NCBI GenBank assembly: GCA_038107835.1
Contig: JAYNHH010000002.1
Location: forward strand, 1-64,000
Direction: 5' to 3'
DNA: 64,000 nt
Source: MED-G116 sp038107835
GTDB lineage: Bacteria; Pseudomonadota; Alphaproteobacteria; Puniceispirillales; Puniceispirillaceae
The notes under the pieces: model-generated
Told to the model about the DNA's origin: nothing
Databases searched by the model: none
What the model saw: the letters and a program-made list of their open reading frames with translations, nothing else
Shown here: one piece after another, positions 26,187 to 34,984 of the stretch
How the letters are laid out: every line of letters begins with the position of its first letter
Numbering within the stretch: the first letter of the stretch is position 1
Made by a program: the position numbers and the translations under genes

Positions 26187-27038
26187 CTAGTCTGGTGGTG
26201 TGGCATTGCTCATTTTCAGCGCCAGCTGATAGATGGTGCGTTTTGGCAGGCCGGTTCTCCCGACAATGGCTTTTACGGCATCGCGCAGGCTCTGGCGGCG
26301 CAACTCCTCCTGCAGCATCATCGTCACATCGACCTCGTCGAAAACGGTATCGTCATTCTGCCGCCCCTCAACAAGGATGACGATCTCGCCCTTGAGGCTC
26401 TCGCGCTGCTCAATCTGGGCGATCAGGTCAGGCAAGGGTGCCCGGATCACCTCTTCATGAATTTTGGTCAGCTCGCGCGCAACCACCGCCAATCGGGGGC
26501 CAAGAATATCCGCCATCAAGGTCAGCGATTTCAGCAAACGCCGTGGTGTTTCAAACCAGATGATTGTCATGGGCAGGTCGCGGATATCTCTGATCGCGGC
26601 GTCGCACGCCTTCCTGGTGGGTGGCAGAAAGCCGGCAAAGACGAATTTGTCGCTCGGCAGGCCGGACACGGTAAGCGCAGCAAGCGGGGCACTTGGCCCA
26701 GGAACGGCTGTCACCGTAAAACCATGGTCATGGCAGCCAGCGACCAGCTTGTATCCCGGGTCCGAAATCAACGGTGTTCCAGCATCGCTGACGAGCGCGA
26801 CGATCTTGCCATCACCAATATCCGCCAGCAGTCGTGGACGCATGGTCGCGCCGTTATGGTCATGATAGGGAACCAGTCTGGCGGTGGATGTCCGCCCGGA
26901 CAGCGCCAACAGCTTGCGCGTCATGCGCGTATCCTCACAGGCGATGATGTCCGCCTCCTCAAGCGTAAGCGCGGCACGCTCGGAGAAATCGGACAGATTG
27001 CCGATCGGCGTAGACACTATCATCAGACGTCCGGACAT
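26187..27038 (-). CDS. rsmI: 16S rRNA C1402 2'-O-methyltransferase RsmI
   Basis: RsmI methylates the ribose of C1402 in 16S rRNA. The protein has the tetrapyrrole-methylase fold with LMIVSTPIGNLSDFSERA at the start, EDTRMTRKLL, and the SDAGTPLISDPGYKLV block, all diagnostic. I use the ATG at 27038 (283 residues). A GTG at 27098 would add 20 residues and cannot be excluded, since E. coli RsmI has a short leader here. It is divergent from the LpoA-like gene. Confidence 0.95.
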   Translation of the reverse strand: MSGRLMIVSTPIGNLSDFSERAALTLEEADIIACEDTRMTRKLLALSGRTSTARLVPYHDHNGATMRPRLLADIGDGKIVALVSDAGTPLISDPGYKLVAGCHDHGFTVTAVPGPSAPLAALTVSGLPSDKFVFAGFLPPTRKACDAAIRDIRDLPMTIIWFETPRRLLKSLTLMADILGPRLAVVARELTKIHEEVIRAPLPDLIAQIEQRESLKGEIVILVEGRQNDDTVFDEVDVTMMLQEELRRQSLRDAVKAIVGRTGLPKRTIYQLALKMSNATPPD

Positions 27039-27166
27039 TGACGGAGTTCCATTTGGGCTGACCTGACCTTGACTGGCACCATCGCCATATGGATTCACTC
27101 ATAGCGCATTAATCAGATTGGTGCAAAAACGCCTGCGTGATATTATTGTGGCTGAGGAGATTTCTA

Positions 27167-28813
27167 ATGCGTCAGCTGTTCAATCATTGGCCTGTGCTCT
27201 GCCTGCTTCTGGGTGTTGCGGCTTGCGGCGGAACAGTGCCGTCCGCCCCTGTTTCGGTGGTTGGCAAATCCGCCGATCCAGCAGCGATAAGCAAACAGCA
27301 ACCGGATGTTCCGGATAAATCACCCTCGATTGAGAACCAGACAGCCACCGGTGATGAGCTGGCAATGGTGCGATCTCCTGTCACGCCGCCACAGCCCAAA
27401 CCACGAACTGACCCGTCGTTGGTGATCAAACCCGGTGATGTCAGTGAGATGGCGGCTGAGTCGGTGACGGAGAAACTGGCCCCGGAAGACAGCACAACCA
27501 CACTGGATGTCGCCGAGGCTGAGGCGACGGAAAAACCCTTCACTGAACAGAACACGGATGATGTCATCAACAACATTATCTGGAAGATCCAATCTGAGGT
27601 AGCGCGCAAACCCAAGGAGCCAGAGGCAAAAGTGCCAGAGGGCCAGGACCCCTCACTCGCTGATGACGCGTTGGAGGCTGCCTTTGCGCTGCTCGCCCAG
27701 AAGGCCAAACCGGCCGCCGCCACGTTGCCAGAACGCGAATGGTCGGCCAAGAAAGCTGAGGGCGTAACCCGCATTGCCCTGTTGCTTCCGGTTACAGGTG
27801 TCTATCAGAAAATGGGTGAGGAGTTGCGCAAGGGTGCCGAACTGGCGCTGTTTACTGCACGCAACCCCACTGTCGAGTTGATGGTGTTCGACACAATGGG
27901 CGGTCAGCGGGGCCGCCGCGCCGCTGAGGAAGCAGTTGCGGCGGAAAGTGACATAATGATCGGACCACTTTTTTCGGGCGCGGTTGCCGAAGCACGGGCA
28001 GTTGCCGGTGCTGCGAATATCCCCATGCTGCTTCTCTCCAACAATGCGCTTGTAGCCTCCAGCGGCAGCTGGCTGATGGGTTATCTGCCGGAACAGCAGC
28101 TTGATCTGCTGCTTGGCTATGCCATCGCCGATGGAAGACAGCGCTTTGCGATCATCGCTGAGGACAGCGCTTTTGGAAAGCGTTTGGCAACGCATGCCCA
28201 GCGGCGCCTTGTGCAGTCAGGCCTACCTGCAGAGGACAGTATGGTTCTGCGGGAGCAGGCGCTGGACAGCGAGGATTTGCTGAAACGCGCGATCAGGAAA
28301 TTCTCGCGCTATGTAGCGCCTGTCGAGGATGAGGTTGTTGCTGAAAGACCGCCTGTTTTCGATGCGCTGATTTTTGCTGGTGGTGCCGAATTTGCGTTAC
28401 GAACGGCGCCTGTTCTCGCCTATTACGACCTTGGCAGTGATGCCGTGATGTATCTTGGAAATGCACAATGGAATCAGCGCCAGATTCTGTCTGAACCATC
28501 GCTGCAGAAGGGGCTTTTTGCTTTCCGGCCAAGCAACACCGACGATCAATTTGTGGCAAAATGGACTGCCGTCTGGCCAGACAGGCCCGGGCTTTTGTCA
28601 CGGCTGAGTTTTGATGCTGTCGCGCTTGCTGAGGTTCTGGCTGGCAAGGACCGTTCCAAATGGCAAAAGGAACTGCTGTCAAGCGTGGGCTTCAACGGTT
28701 TCAGTGGGGCTTTCCGCTTTCTGCCGGGAGGTGGCAATGTGCGGGCCTTTGAATTGCGCCAGATCACCAATGGTAGGGGTAAATTACTGCAATCGGCCCC
28801 CGACAAGATTTAG
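27167..28813 (+). CDS. LpoA-like penicillin-binding-protein activator
   Basis: This 548-residue lipoprotein has lipobox GVAAC near residue 20 and a long Pro/Glu/Thr-rich linker (about residues 25-190). The C-terminal half is a type 1 periplasmic-binding fold, seen from RIALLLPVTGVYQKMGEELRKGAELAL onward. E. coli LpoA is an outer-membrane lipoprotein with the same binding-protein fold that activates PBP1a. The position divergent from rsmI and beside yraN and a dolP-like gene repeats the E. coli arrangement, so a cell-wall role is inferred. GAGGAGA lies six bases before the ATG at 27167. Confidence 0.88.
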   Translation: MRQLFNHWPVLCLLLGVAACGGTVPSAPVSVVGKSADPAAISKQQPDVPDKSPSIENQTATGDELAMVRSPVTPPQPKPRTDPSLVIKPGDVSEMAAESVTEKLAPEDSTTTLDVAEAEATEKPFTEQNTDDVINNIIWKIQSEVARKPKEPEAKVPEGQDPSLADDALEAAFALLAQKAKPAAATLPEREWSAKKAEGVTRIALLLPVTGVYQKMGEELRKGAELALFTARNPTVELMVFDTMGGQRGRRAAEEAVAAESDIMIGPLFSGAVAEARAVAGAANIPMLLLSNNALVASSGSWLMGYLPEQQLDLLLGYAIADGRQRFAIIAEDSAFGKRLATHAQRRLVQSGLPAEDSMVLREQALDSEDLLKRAIRKFSRYVAPVEDEVVAERPPVFDALIFAGGAEFALRTAPVLAYYDLGSDAVMYLGNAQWNQRQILSEPSLQKGLFAFRPSNTDDQFVAKWTAVWPDRPGLLSRLSFDAVALAEVLAGKDRSKWQKELLSSVGFNGFSGAFRFLPGGGNVRAFELRQITNGRGKLLQSAPDKI

Positions 28814-28816
28814 TGC

Positions 28817-29989
28817 CTACCTTGTAATGTCGGCCAGCAGACTGTTCAAAAGAAGACGGCCATCGGCGGTTGTGGCAAGGCGCTCGCCATTCTGATCCCG
28901 GGTAAGCTGCAACAGCCCTGCATCGAGATGAATCGCCAGCCTGTCCAGATCAAGCCACAGCTGGCGCGGCCCACATTTTCGCTCGATGAGATCAAGATCA
29001 ACACCGGCTTTCAGGCGCAGCCCCATCATCAACATCTCGCTCGCCCATTCCGCCGGCGTTTCCACACTCTCAGTCTCGATGGCGTGGCCGCCCCGCGCTG
29101 TCATCTCCAGCCAGGATTGGGGGCTGCGCCGGGTGGCAAGGCCAATGCGCTGTCCCTGATGGTCAAAGCGGCTATGTGCACCTGGCCCGATACCAAGCCA
29201 ATCCTGCGCCTGCCAATAGGTCAGGTTGTGCTGGCACTCATGTCCGTTTCGCGCATAGTTTGACACCTCATATGCGGCGAGTCCGGCCTCCTCCATCGTG
29301 GCATTTGTCATTTCGAACAGACCGGCCACCAGATCATCCGATCCGGTCAGGACATCACCACGGCGCCACCGCGTGTGAAAGACGGTTCCAGCCTCGATGG
29401 TCAACTGATACAGCGACAGATGATCCAGCCCCAGCCCCAGCAATTGCTGCAGGGTCGCCTGCCAGCTGCCTGGCGTCTGGTCTGGCAGACCGTATATGAG
29501 GTCGATTGATACCCTTGCAAAGATGGTCTGCGCCAGCGCCAATGCGGCCAGTGCCTCGGTTACGGAATGTTCCCGCCCAAGAAAGCGCAGCTGCGCTGGA
29601 TCAAGCGCCTGAATGCCAAGCGAGACGCGGTTCACGCCGGCAGATTTGAAGCCTGCCAGCCCGGCAGCCTCGACCGAGGTTGGGTTGGCCTCGGCAGTGA
29701 TTTCGATATCTGGGGCAAAGCCGAAAATCTGCTCTGCCTCAGCAATGATGGCCGCGATCAGATCGGGCGGCATCAGGCTGGGAGTTCCACCCCCGAAAAA
29801 GATGCTGCGCAGTCTTGATGGCTGGTTAAGCCGGGTGGCAAGATGGCGCATCTCGGCAAGCATCCCGGCCTGAAATGCTGCATGATCGACCTGCGCGCTG
29901 ACATGCGAATTGAAGTCACAATAGGGACATTTTGCCTTGCAAAAGGGCCAGTGAACATACAGCCCGAGTGACCGGTCCTCCCGGCTCAT
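28817..29989 (-). CDS. hemW: Radical SAM heme chaperone HemW
   Basis: This 390-residue radical SAM protein has CKAKCPYC (Cys17, 21 and 24), the HemW form of the CxxxCxxC cluster, preceded by LGLYVHWPF. It resembles coproporphyrinogen III dehydrogenase HemN but belongs to the HemW group that binds and delivers heme. FFGGGTPSLMPP and DLIYGLPDQTPGSW blocks are present. It overlaps rdgB by four bases (ATGA) and is convergent with the LpoA-like gene, three bases apart. Confidence 0.93.
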   Translation of the reverse strand: MSREDRSLGLYVHWPFCKAKCPYCDFNSHVSAQVDHAAFQAGMLAEMRHLATRLNQPSRLRSIFFGGGTPSLMPPDLIAAIIAEAEQIFGFAPDIEITAEANPTSVEAAGLAGFKSAGVNRVSLGIQALDPAQLRFLGREHSVTEALAALALAQTIFARVSIDLIYGLPDQTPGSWQATLQQLLGLGLDHLSLYQLTIEAGTVFHTRWRRGDVLTGSDDLVAGLFEMTNATMEEAGLAAYEVSNYARNGHECQHNLTYWQAQDWLGIGPGAHSRFDHQGQRIGLATRRSPQSWLEMTARGGHAIETESVETPAEWASEMLMMGLRLKAGVDLDLIERKCGPRQLWLDLDRLAIHLDAGLLQLTRDQNGERLATTADGRLLLNSLLADITR

Positions 29990-30594
29990 TTTCCAAAGCT
30001 GGCACGCAGCAGCTGGGCAAAGGCATCGGCGCGGTGGCCAATTGCATGTTTCAGGTCAGGTTCCATTTCACCAAAGGTGAGGTCATGGCCATCAGGAACA
30101 AAAATCGGATCATAGCCAAACCCCCGATCGCCACGCGGTGGCCAGACAAGCTGTCCATCAACGCGGCCTTCAACCGTGACGTCGAAATCATCGGGCCAGA
30201 CAAGCGAGAGCGAACAGATGAAATGGGCCCGTCGGTCCGGTGTTTCCCTCTCGGACAATTTGGTTTCGACTTTCTGCATGGCAACAGAAAAATCCTTGTC
30301 TGGTCCAGCCCATCGCGCCGAATAGATTCCGGGTGCGCCCCCCAGCGCATCGACGACCAGACCCGAGTCATCGGCAAGGGCAACGAAGCCGGATGCCCCG
30401 GATGCGGCTCTGGCTTTCAGACGCGCATTGCCGATAAAGCTGTTCTCGGTTTCCTCAGGCTCGTCGAGGCCGAGATCACCAGCCGAAAGCACCTCGATCT
30501 GCTGATCGGCAAGCAGCGCACGTATTTCGCGGAGCTTTCCCTGATTATGGGTTGCCACGATAAGCCTGTTTTCGGTGAATAGCCGGGTCTGCAT
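29986..30594 (-). CDS. rdgB: XTP/dITP diphosphatase (RdgB/HAM1 family)
   Basis: RdgB removes non-canonical purine nucleotides (dITP, XTP) from the pool. The 202-residue protein has VATHNQGKLREIRALL near the N-terminus and DDSGLVVDALGGAPGIYSARWAG, both characteristic. GDRGFGYDPIFVP follows near the C-terminus. It lies between rph and hemW, a common arrangement, with a four-base overlap into hemW and a four-base gap from rph. Confidence 0.96.
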   Translation of the reverse strand: MQTRLFTENRLIVATHNQGKLREIRALLADQQIEVLSAGDLGLDEPEETENSFIGNARLKARAASGASGFVALADDSGLVVDALGGAPGIYSARWAGPDKDFSVAMQKVETKLSERETPDRRAHFICSLSLVWPDDFDVTVEGRVDGQLVWPPRGDRGFGYDPIFVPDGHDLTFGEMEPDLKHAIGHRADAFAQLLRASFGK

Positions 30595-30598
30595 ATCG

Positions 30599-31327
30599 TC
30601 AGGGTGCCATTTTCCGAACAGCGCTGGTCTGCAGGCTGAACAGCTCGGCGCAGCCGCTGTCTGCCAGATCCAGCATGCGGTTCAACTCATCGCGCGAATA
30701 GGGACGTTCTTCACCGGTGGCCTGGATCTCGACGATGTCCCGCTCGGCGCTGAGGATGAAATTGGCATCAATTTCGGCATGGCTGTCTTCATCATAGTCC
30801 AGGTCCAACACCGCCTCACCCTGATAGACGCCGCAGGAAATGGCGGCAACCTGATCGATCAGCGGCTGTTTGGTGATCGCCCCATCGAGAAGCAGCCTGT
30901 CACAGGCAAGCCGCAGCGCCACCCATGCGCCGGTGATGGCTGCGGTCCGGGTGCCACCATCAGCCTGCAACACGTCACAGTCGATCTTGATCTGGCGCTC
31001 ACCCAGCGCTGGAAGGTCAGTGATGGCGCGGAGCGACCGGCCGATCAGACGCTGAATTTCAAGTGTACGGCCGCCCTGCTTGCCACGCGCCGCCTCGCGG
31101 TCGGTGCGTGTATGTGTTGAGCGTGGCAGCATTCCATATTCCGCGGTAACCCATCCCTTGCCGGCATTGCGAAGGAATGGCGGCACACGTTCATCAACCG
31201 ATGCCGTACACAGAACATGTGTGTTACCGAATTTCGCCAGACAGGAACCTTCGGCATGCAGGGAGAAGCCGGGTTCGAGTGTGACATTGCGGAGCGCGTC
31301 GTTGGCGCGGCCTGAGGGGCGGGTCAT
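30599..31327 (-). CDS. rph: Ribonuclease PH
   Basis: RNase PH is a phosphorolytic 3'-5' exonuclease that trims tRNA precursors. The 242-residue protein has RPSGRANDALRNVTLEPGF at the start and LCTASVDERVPPFL. The active-site block CDVLQADGGTRTAAITGAWVAL and TGEERPYSRDELNRML are also seen. The ATG at 31327 is chosen; an upstream in-frame start at 31369 would add residues outside the family. It is divergent from hrcA. Confidence 0.96.
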   Translation of the reverse strand: MTRPSGRANDALRNVTLEPGFSLHAEGSCLAKFGNTHVLCTASVDERVPPFLRNAGKGWVTAEYGMLPRSTHTRTDREAARGKQGGRTLEIQRLIGRSLRAITDLPALGERQIKIDCDVLQADGGTRTAAITGAWVALRLACDRLLLDGAITKQPLIDQVAAISCGVYQGEAVLDLDYDEDSHAEIDANFILSAERDIVEIQATGEERPYSRDELNRMLDLADSGCAELFSLQTSAVRKMAP

Positions 31328-31505
31328 GAAAATCTCTTTCGGTACGGTAGCCATTGATGGTGCCAGCATTGGATGGGCGCGCTGACGGGGTCCTGCCTAT
31401 TGGGTTACCCCTGCGGTTGGGCCAGCGCAAGCGGTTTTGTGTTAGGGGTTGATCGCGGCAATCACCCCATTGACCGTCTCCATTGGTCTTCATAACATCA
31501 AGTCC

Positions 31506-32564
31506 ATGTCTGACGTTTCCCAAAAAGGCCTCTCCCCGCGCGCGATGGAAATTTTCAATACGCTTGTGGGGGCATATATCGAAGGCGGCCAGCCGGTCGG
31601 GTCAAAAACCCTGTCGCAGATGATGGCGCTTGACCTGTCGCCTGCCTCAATCCGCAGCAATATGAGCGATCTTGAGGAGGCTGGCCTGCTGTTTGCACCG
31701 CACACCTCGGCAGGGCGCATCCCCACCGAAACGGGCTTGCGGCTGTTCGTCGATGGGCTGATGGAATTCAATCCCGACATTCCTGAAAAGGAACGCCTGT
31801 CGATCGATGGTGAATGTGCGGCGCGTGGCATCAGCATCAATGAACTGCTGGACAAGACAAGCAAGACGCTCTCCGGACTGTCCAGATGTGCCAGCCTGGT
31901 GCTGTCACCTGCAAGCAATGCCGAGCTGCAGCATTTCGAGTTTGTGCCAATTGGCGAGAGGCGCGCCCTCGCTGTTCTGGTGCGCACTGACGGACAGGTC
32001 GAAAACCGGATCATTGATCTGCCAGCCGGCGTTCCACAATCAGCCCTGATCCGCGCCGGAAACTATATGAGCGCCAGATTGGCTGGGCGTGACATGGAAT
32101 CAGCCGCAACCCTGATCCGCAGGGAAATCGCTGAACGCCGGGCTGAGCTTGATGAATTGTCGGCCGAACTTGTCGAACAGGGTGTTGGCCTGTGGTCAGA
32201 TGGCAAGGGTGATGAGGGTGCGGCGCTGATTATGCGGGGGCAGGCGAATCTCCTCGACGACGTCAATGCCGGTGAGCAGCTGGACTTGATCAGGGGCCTG
32301 TTCGATGCTCTTGAGGCGCGGGAAAATGCCCTGCGCCTGCTCGATGCAACAAGCGATGGTGATGGTGTGCAGATTTTCATCGGTGCGGAGAACAAGCTCT
32401 TTGCCAATACCGGCTGTTCCCTGGTGATCGCCCCCTACCGCAATGCTGAGCGGGCGATTGTGGGTGCCATTGGTGTTGTTGGGCCGCGCTATATGAATTA
32501 CGCCCGAATCATCCCGATGGTCGACTATACCAGCCGCGCACTGGCCCGCGTTCTGGGCCGCTAG
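31506..32564 (+). CDS. hrcA: Heat-inducible transcription repressor HrcA
   Basis: HrcA represses chaperone genes by binding the CIRCE inverted repeat. The 352-residue protein has a winged-helix N-terminus (EIFNTLVGAYIEGGQPVGSKTLS), the segment LSPASIRSNMSDLEEAGLL, and a C-terminal IVGAIGVVGPRYMNYARIIPMV. No CIRCE repeat was seen upstream of hrcA, grpE or dnaK in this window, so its targets probably lie elsewhere (for example groESL). Its stop codon is the first unit of a short tandem repeat. Confidence 0.96.
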   Translation: MSDVSQKGLSPRAMEIFNTLVGAYIEGGQPVGSKTLSQMMALDLSPASIRSNMSDLEEAGLLFAPHTSAGRIPTETGLRLFVDGLMEFNPDIPEKERLSIDGECAARGISINELLDKTSKTLSGLSRCASLVLSPASNAELQHFEFVPIGERRALAVLVRTDGQVENRIIDLPAGVPQSALIRAGNYMSARLAGRDMESAATLIRREIAERRAELDELSAELVEQGVGLWSDGKGDEGAALIMRGQANLLDDVNAGEQLDLIRGLFDALEARENALRLLDATSDGDGVQIFIGAENKLFANTGCSLVIAPYRNAERAIVGAIGVVGPRYMNYARIIPMVDYTSRALARVLGR

Positions 32565-32605
32565 ACAGGCGCTAGACAGGCGCCAGACAGGCGCCAGACA
32601 GGCAC
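32562..32605. repeat. Tandem 11-bp repeat, four copies
   Basis: Four consecutive 11-bp units of the form (T/C)AGACAGGCGC run from 32562 to 32605, the last with one change (CAGACAGGCAC). The first unit contains the hrcA TAG stop. Units 2 and 3 create GGCGCC palindromes at the junctions. It ends four bases before the stop of the convergent zinc-ribbon gene. It looks like a small replication-slippage repeat in the intergenic gap. Confidence 0.93.
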
Positions 32606-32608
32606 ATC

Positions 32609-33070
32609 TTACGGCATGTAGCGTGCCAGTGACAGCGACAGGACATCGATATGATAGACCAGCTCCGCCGGCAGCTGCCGAAGCGCCGAGACCAGAGGAG
32701 CAATCTGAGGTGATGAGGGCGCGGCAATGATGGCCGCCAGCAGGATTACCAGCAGAAGCAGGACAACAAGGGTAATCTTTCTGAGAAATGAGCTGGCGCC
32801 GTTGACGGTGTCATGCGCGCAGACCGGACAGAGCACCGTCAATCCATGTGCATGACGGCGATCACCGGCGATCATCAAGCGCGAGGCGCAGCCCTGACAG
32901 GCGGAGATATGATATTTGTCCTTCACGGAAAAAGTTGCCGCATCACCTGACGTTTTCTTGATAAAAAATACGCCTGAGCAATTGTGACAGGAAACTGGAA
33001 CCCCGTGGAATTTCTTGAAAATATCGGGAATTTCTCCGATCGCAGAGCAATGGGGACAGGAAAGGAGCAT
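32609..33070 (-). CDS. Zinc-ribbon membrane protein of unknown function
   Basis: This 153-residue protein has three CxxC pairs or near pairs in the first 85 residues (CPHC, CHNC, CQGC and CPVC), consistent with zinc ribbons of the MJ0042 type. A single hydrophobic membrane span (about residues 97-117) and a short tail follow. The zinc end should be cytoplasmic. I do not recognise a function. It is convergent with hrcA and lies downstream of the Lys/Ala-tailed protein on the same strand. Confidence 0.75.
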   Translation of the reverse strand: MLLSCPHCSAIGEIPDIFKKFHGVPVSCHNCSGVFFIKKTSGDAATFSVKDKYHISACQGCASRLMIAGDRRHAHGLTVLCPVCAHDTVNGASSFLRKITLVVLLLLVILLAAIIAAPSSPQIAPLVSALRQLPAELVYHIDVLSLSLARYMP

Positions 33071-33180
33071 TTCGGGCCGTGGTTTTTGCAGGTGTTTGTC
33101 ACCGGCAAGAATAAGGGATAGGGTTTAATAAACCCTTAAGCCCGGTCTTTCTTTTTTCTGCCGCGGGAAGCGGTGACTGA

Positions 33181-33984
33181 TCAGCCGGCAGCTTTTGCCT
33201 TTGTCTTTTTTGCCGCCTTTGCCGCTGTTTTGCCGGCTGTCTTTTTTGCTGCTTTCCTGGCAGTGGCCTTCTTTGCTGCCCTTTTGGCAGGTTTCAGATC
33301 AACAACCTGGGTTTCGCTTTGGCTGACCATAGCGGCTGTCACGATCTTCGGCAGCTCTTCGGCAACAACGGATTTGACCGTGTCGCGGATCAGGGTCTGC
33401 AGCGTCTGCCGGTCCATGCTGATTGTGTCATTCTGAGCAGCGCCTGCCGGGGTGCCGCCGGATTCAACCACCGGAACAGTGCCGACAGCCGCTGCGATAT
33501 CTGCCATCACGGCATGCACGTCTGCCTGTGCCTGCGAAACCAATGTATCGACATCTTCCTGAGGCAACATGTCTTGGGCTTCTGATGGGGCCGGGGCGGG
33601 TGGCTCAACCGGTTCAATATCGGCTTTCTGACTGTCCTCAATTGTGTTGTTGGTGGCCGGGCGGGTGGCCGTTTGCCCGACAATCGCCTGTTCGGTGTTG
33701 GCTGATTGTTGTTCTGAGTACTCGCCTGATGGCGGCTGTGATGAGTCCCACTCCGCGTCGGCTTCCGCCAGCAGATTCTTGATCCGCTCCTTTAACGGCA
33801 GATCATCGTCACTGCTGCGCGTTGATCGTGCCTCGGCATGAATGGCTGCGATGGTTTGCAGCTCGGCGGCTGGATTGGCTGGAGTCGATTTGACGATGGC
33901 CAGCATTGCCCCGCCCTCGGCCACGACTGCCTCTGCTTCCTGGTAGAGTGCCTCAATGGATTGTCTGACAGTGGTTGGAGTCAT
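33181..33984 (-). CDS. Acidic protein with histone H1-like Lys/Ala C-terminal tail
   Basis: I do not recognise this 267-residue protein as a named family. Its N-terminal part is helical and acidic. A Pro/Glu/Gln-rich, probably disordered middle (about residues 80-150) follows. Then come an amphipathic helix segment (TLQTLIRDTVKSVVAEELPKIV, near residues 205-226) and a tail of about 35 residues made almost only of Lys, Ala, Thr and Arg in AAKK-type repeats. Such tails bind DNA in bacterial H1-like proteins. The disordered acidic middle followed by a helix loosely recalls PopZ-type polar organisers, which is speculation. It sits between the zinc-ribbon gene and grpE. Confidence 0.8.
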   Translation of the reverse strand: MTPTTVRQSIEALYQEAEAVVAEGGAMLAIVKSTPANPAAELQTIAAIHAEARSTRSSDDDLPLKERIKNLLAEADAEWDSSQPPSGEYSEQQSANTEQAIVGQTATRPATNNTIEDSQKADIEPVEPPAPAPSEAQDMLPQEDVDTLVSQAQADVHAVMADIAAAVGTVPVVESGGTPAGAAQNDTISMDRQTLQTLIRDTVKSVVAEELPKIVTAAMVSQSETQVVDLKPAKRAAKKATARKAAKKTAGKTAAKAAKKTKAKAAG

Positions 33985-34309
33985 CTATCCTGCCTGTTTT
34001 GGCATTGCGGGTGATCCGCAGTGCCAGTGCGCTTGCAAGGGGGCGCTGATTGGAGGTTGAAACGGCTGTATGATAGAGTGACACAATTTCGATTTTGATA
34101 CAATATCTGGTGTGTATGACGCGCTCTACCTATAGGGATTGTGGTCTGGGATGATGATGACCATCCCGGCTTCTAAATTTCCAAAAAAAATCCTGATCTT
34201 AGCTTGGATACGGGTGGTCCAGGCATTAAATAACCCCCAGACATATTTCTGTTGTCCGGTTCATCGCCAGAGATGACCCGGCACAGATGACTACGGCGAA
34301 GGAAGTAAA
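33985..34309. other. Gene-free gap of 325 bases upstream of grpE
   Basis: No coding frame or RNA gene is recognised. It contains a strong hairpin at 34001-34025 (GGCATTGCGG paired with CCGCAGTGCC over a 5-base loop, one G-T pair), 17 bases before the start of the minus-strand gene at 33984. It also has a smaller GGGATG/CATCCC repeat at 34148-34167 and the grpE ribosome-binding site (AAGGAAG). The divergent promoters for grpE and the H1-like gene must lie here. No convincing RpoH or CIRCE site was found. Confidence 0.6.
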
Positions 34310-34963
34310 ATGGCCGAAAAAAGCAAAGAAAAAGAAGAAATGTCCGAGACCGAAGCGGACATGCCTGAAAAATCAGAGGCATGGAAAGATGTCGTTGAAA
34401 ATGATGCTGGTGAAATAGAGATCAATGCCGATCAGGACAATATCACTGCTGACGACCCTGTAAGCGAGCTTGTGGCCGAGCGTGACCAGTTGAAAGATCA
34501 GCTTCTGCGCGCCATGGCCGAAACGGAAAATATGCGCCGCCGTACCGAGCGGGAGATGCAGTCGGCCAGGAAATATGGCCACACCAGCTTTGCGCGCGAC
34601 CTCGTTGGCGCGATCGATAATCTGGCGCGCGCAATCGAGGCCACCGGCAAAAGTGAGTCTGGAGAAAGCACATCCGATGAGGCGCTGCAGGGCCTGATCA
34701 AGGGGATCGAGCTTAGCTGGACGGAAATCCAGGCGGTGATCGAAAAGCATGGGATCAAGCGGATCGATCCCGTTGGTGAGAAATTTGATTACAATCTGCA
34801 CCAGGCGATGTTTGAGCTGCCAACGGATGAACATGAGGCGGGCATGGTCGTCGAGGTGGTCCAGCATGGCTATGTCCTGCATGACAGGCTGTTGCGGCCA
34901 GCCATGGTGGGTGTCTCGAAGGCGCCCGACGGTCCGGCCAAGGAAGTAGATGCGCAGGCATGA
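34310..34963 (+). CDS. grpE: Nucleotide exchange factor GrpE
   Basis: GrpE is the DnaK co-chaperone that releases ADP. The 217-residue protein has a charged N-terminal coil (to about residue 60) and a long helix (LVAERDQLKDQLLRAMAETENMRRRTERE spans roughly 50-78). The C-terminal beta domain HQAMFELPTDEHEAGMVVEVVQHGYVLHDRLLRPAMVGV follows. AAGGAAG precedes the ATG. dnaK follows after 170 bases with its own promoter-like element. Confidence 0.96.
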   Translation: MAEKSKEKEEMSETEADMPEKSEAWKDVVENDAGEIEINADQDNITADDPVSELVAERDQLKDQLLRAMAETENMRRRTEREMQSARKYGHTSFARDLVGAIDNLARAIEATGKSESGESTSDEALQGLIKGIELSWTEIQAVIEKHGIKRIDPVGEKFDYNLHQAMFELPTDEHEAGMVVEVVQHGYVLHDRLLRPAMVGVSKAPDGPAKEVDAQA

Positions 34964-34984
34964 CATCCGGATGGATAGTCAGGC

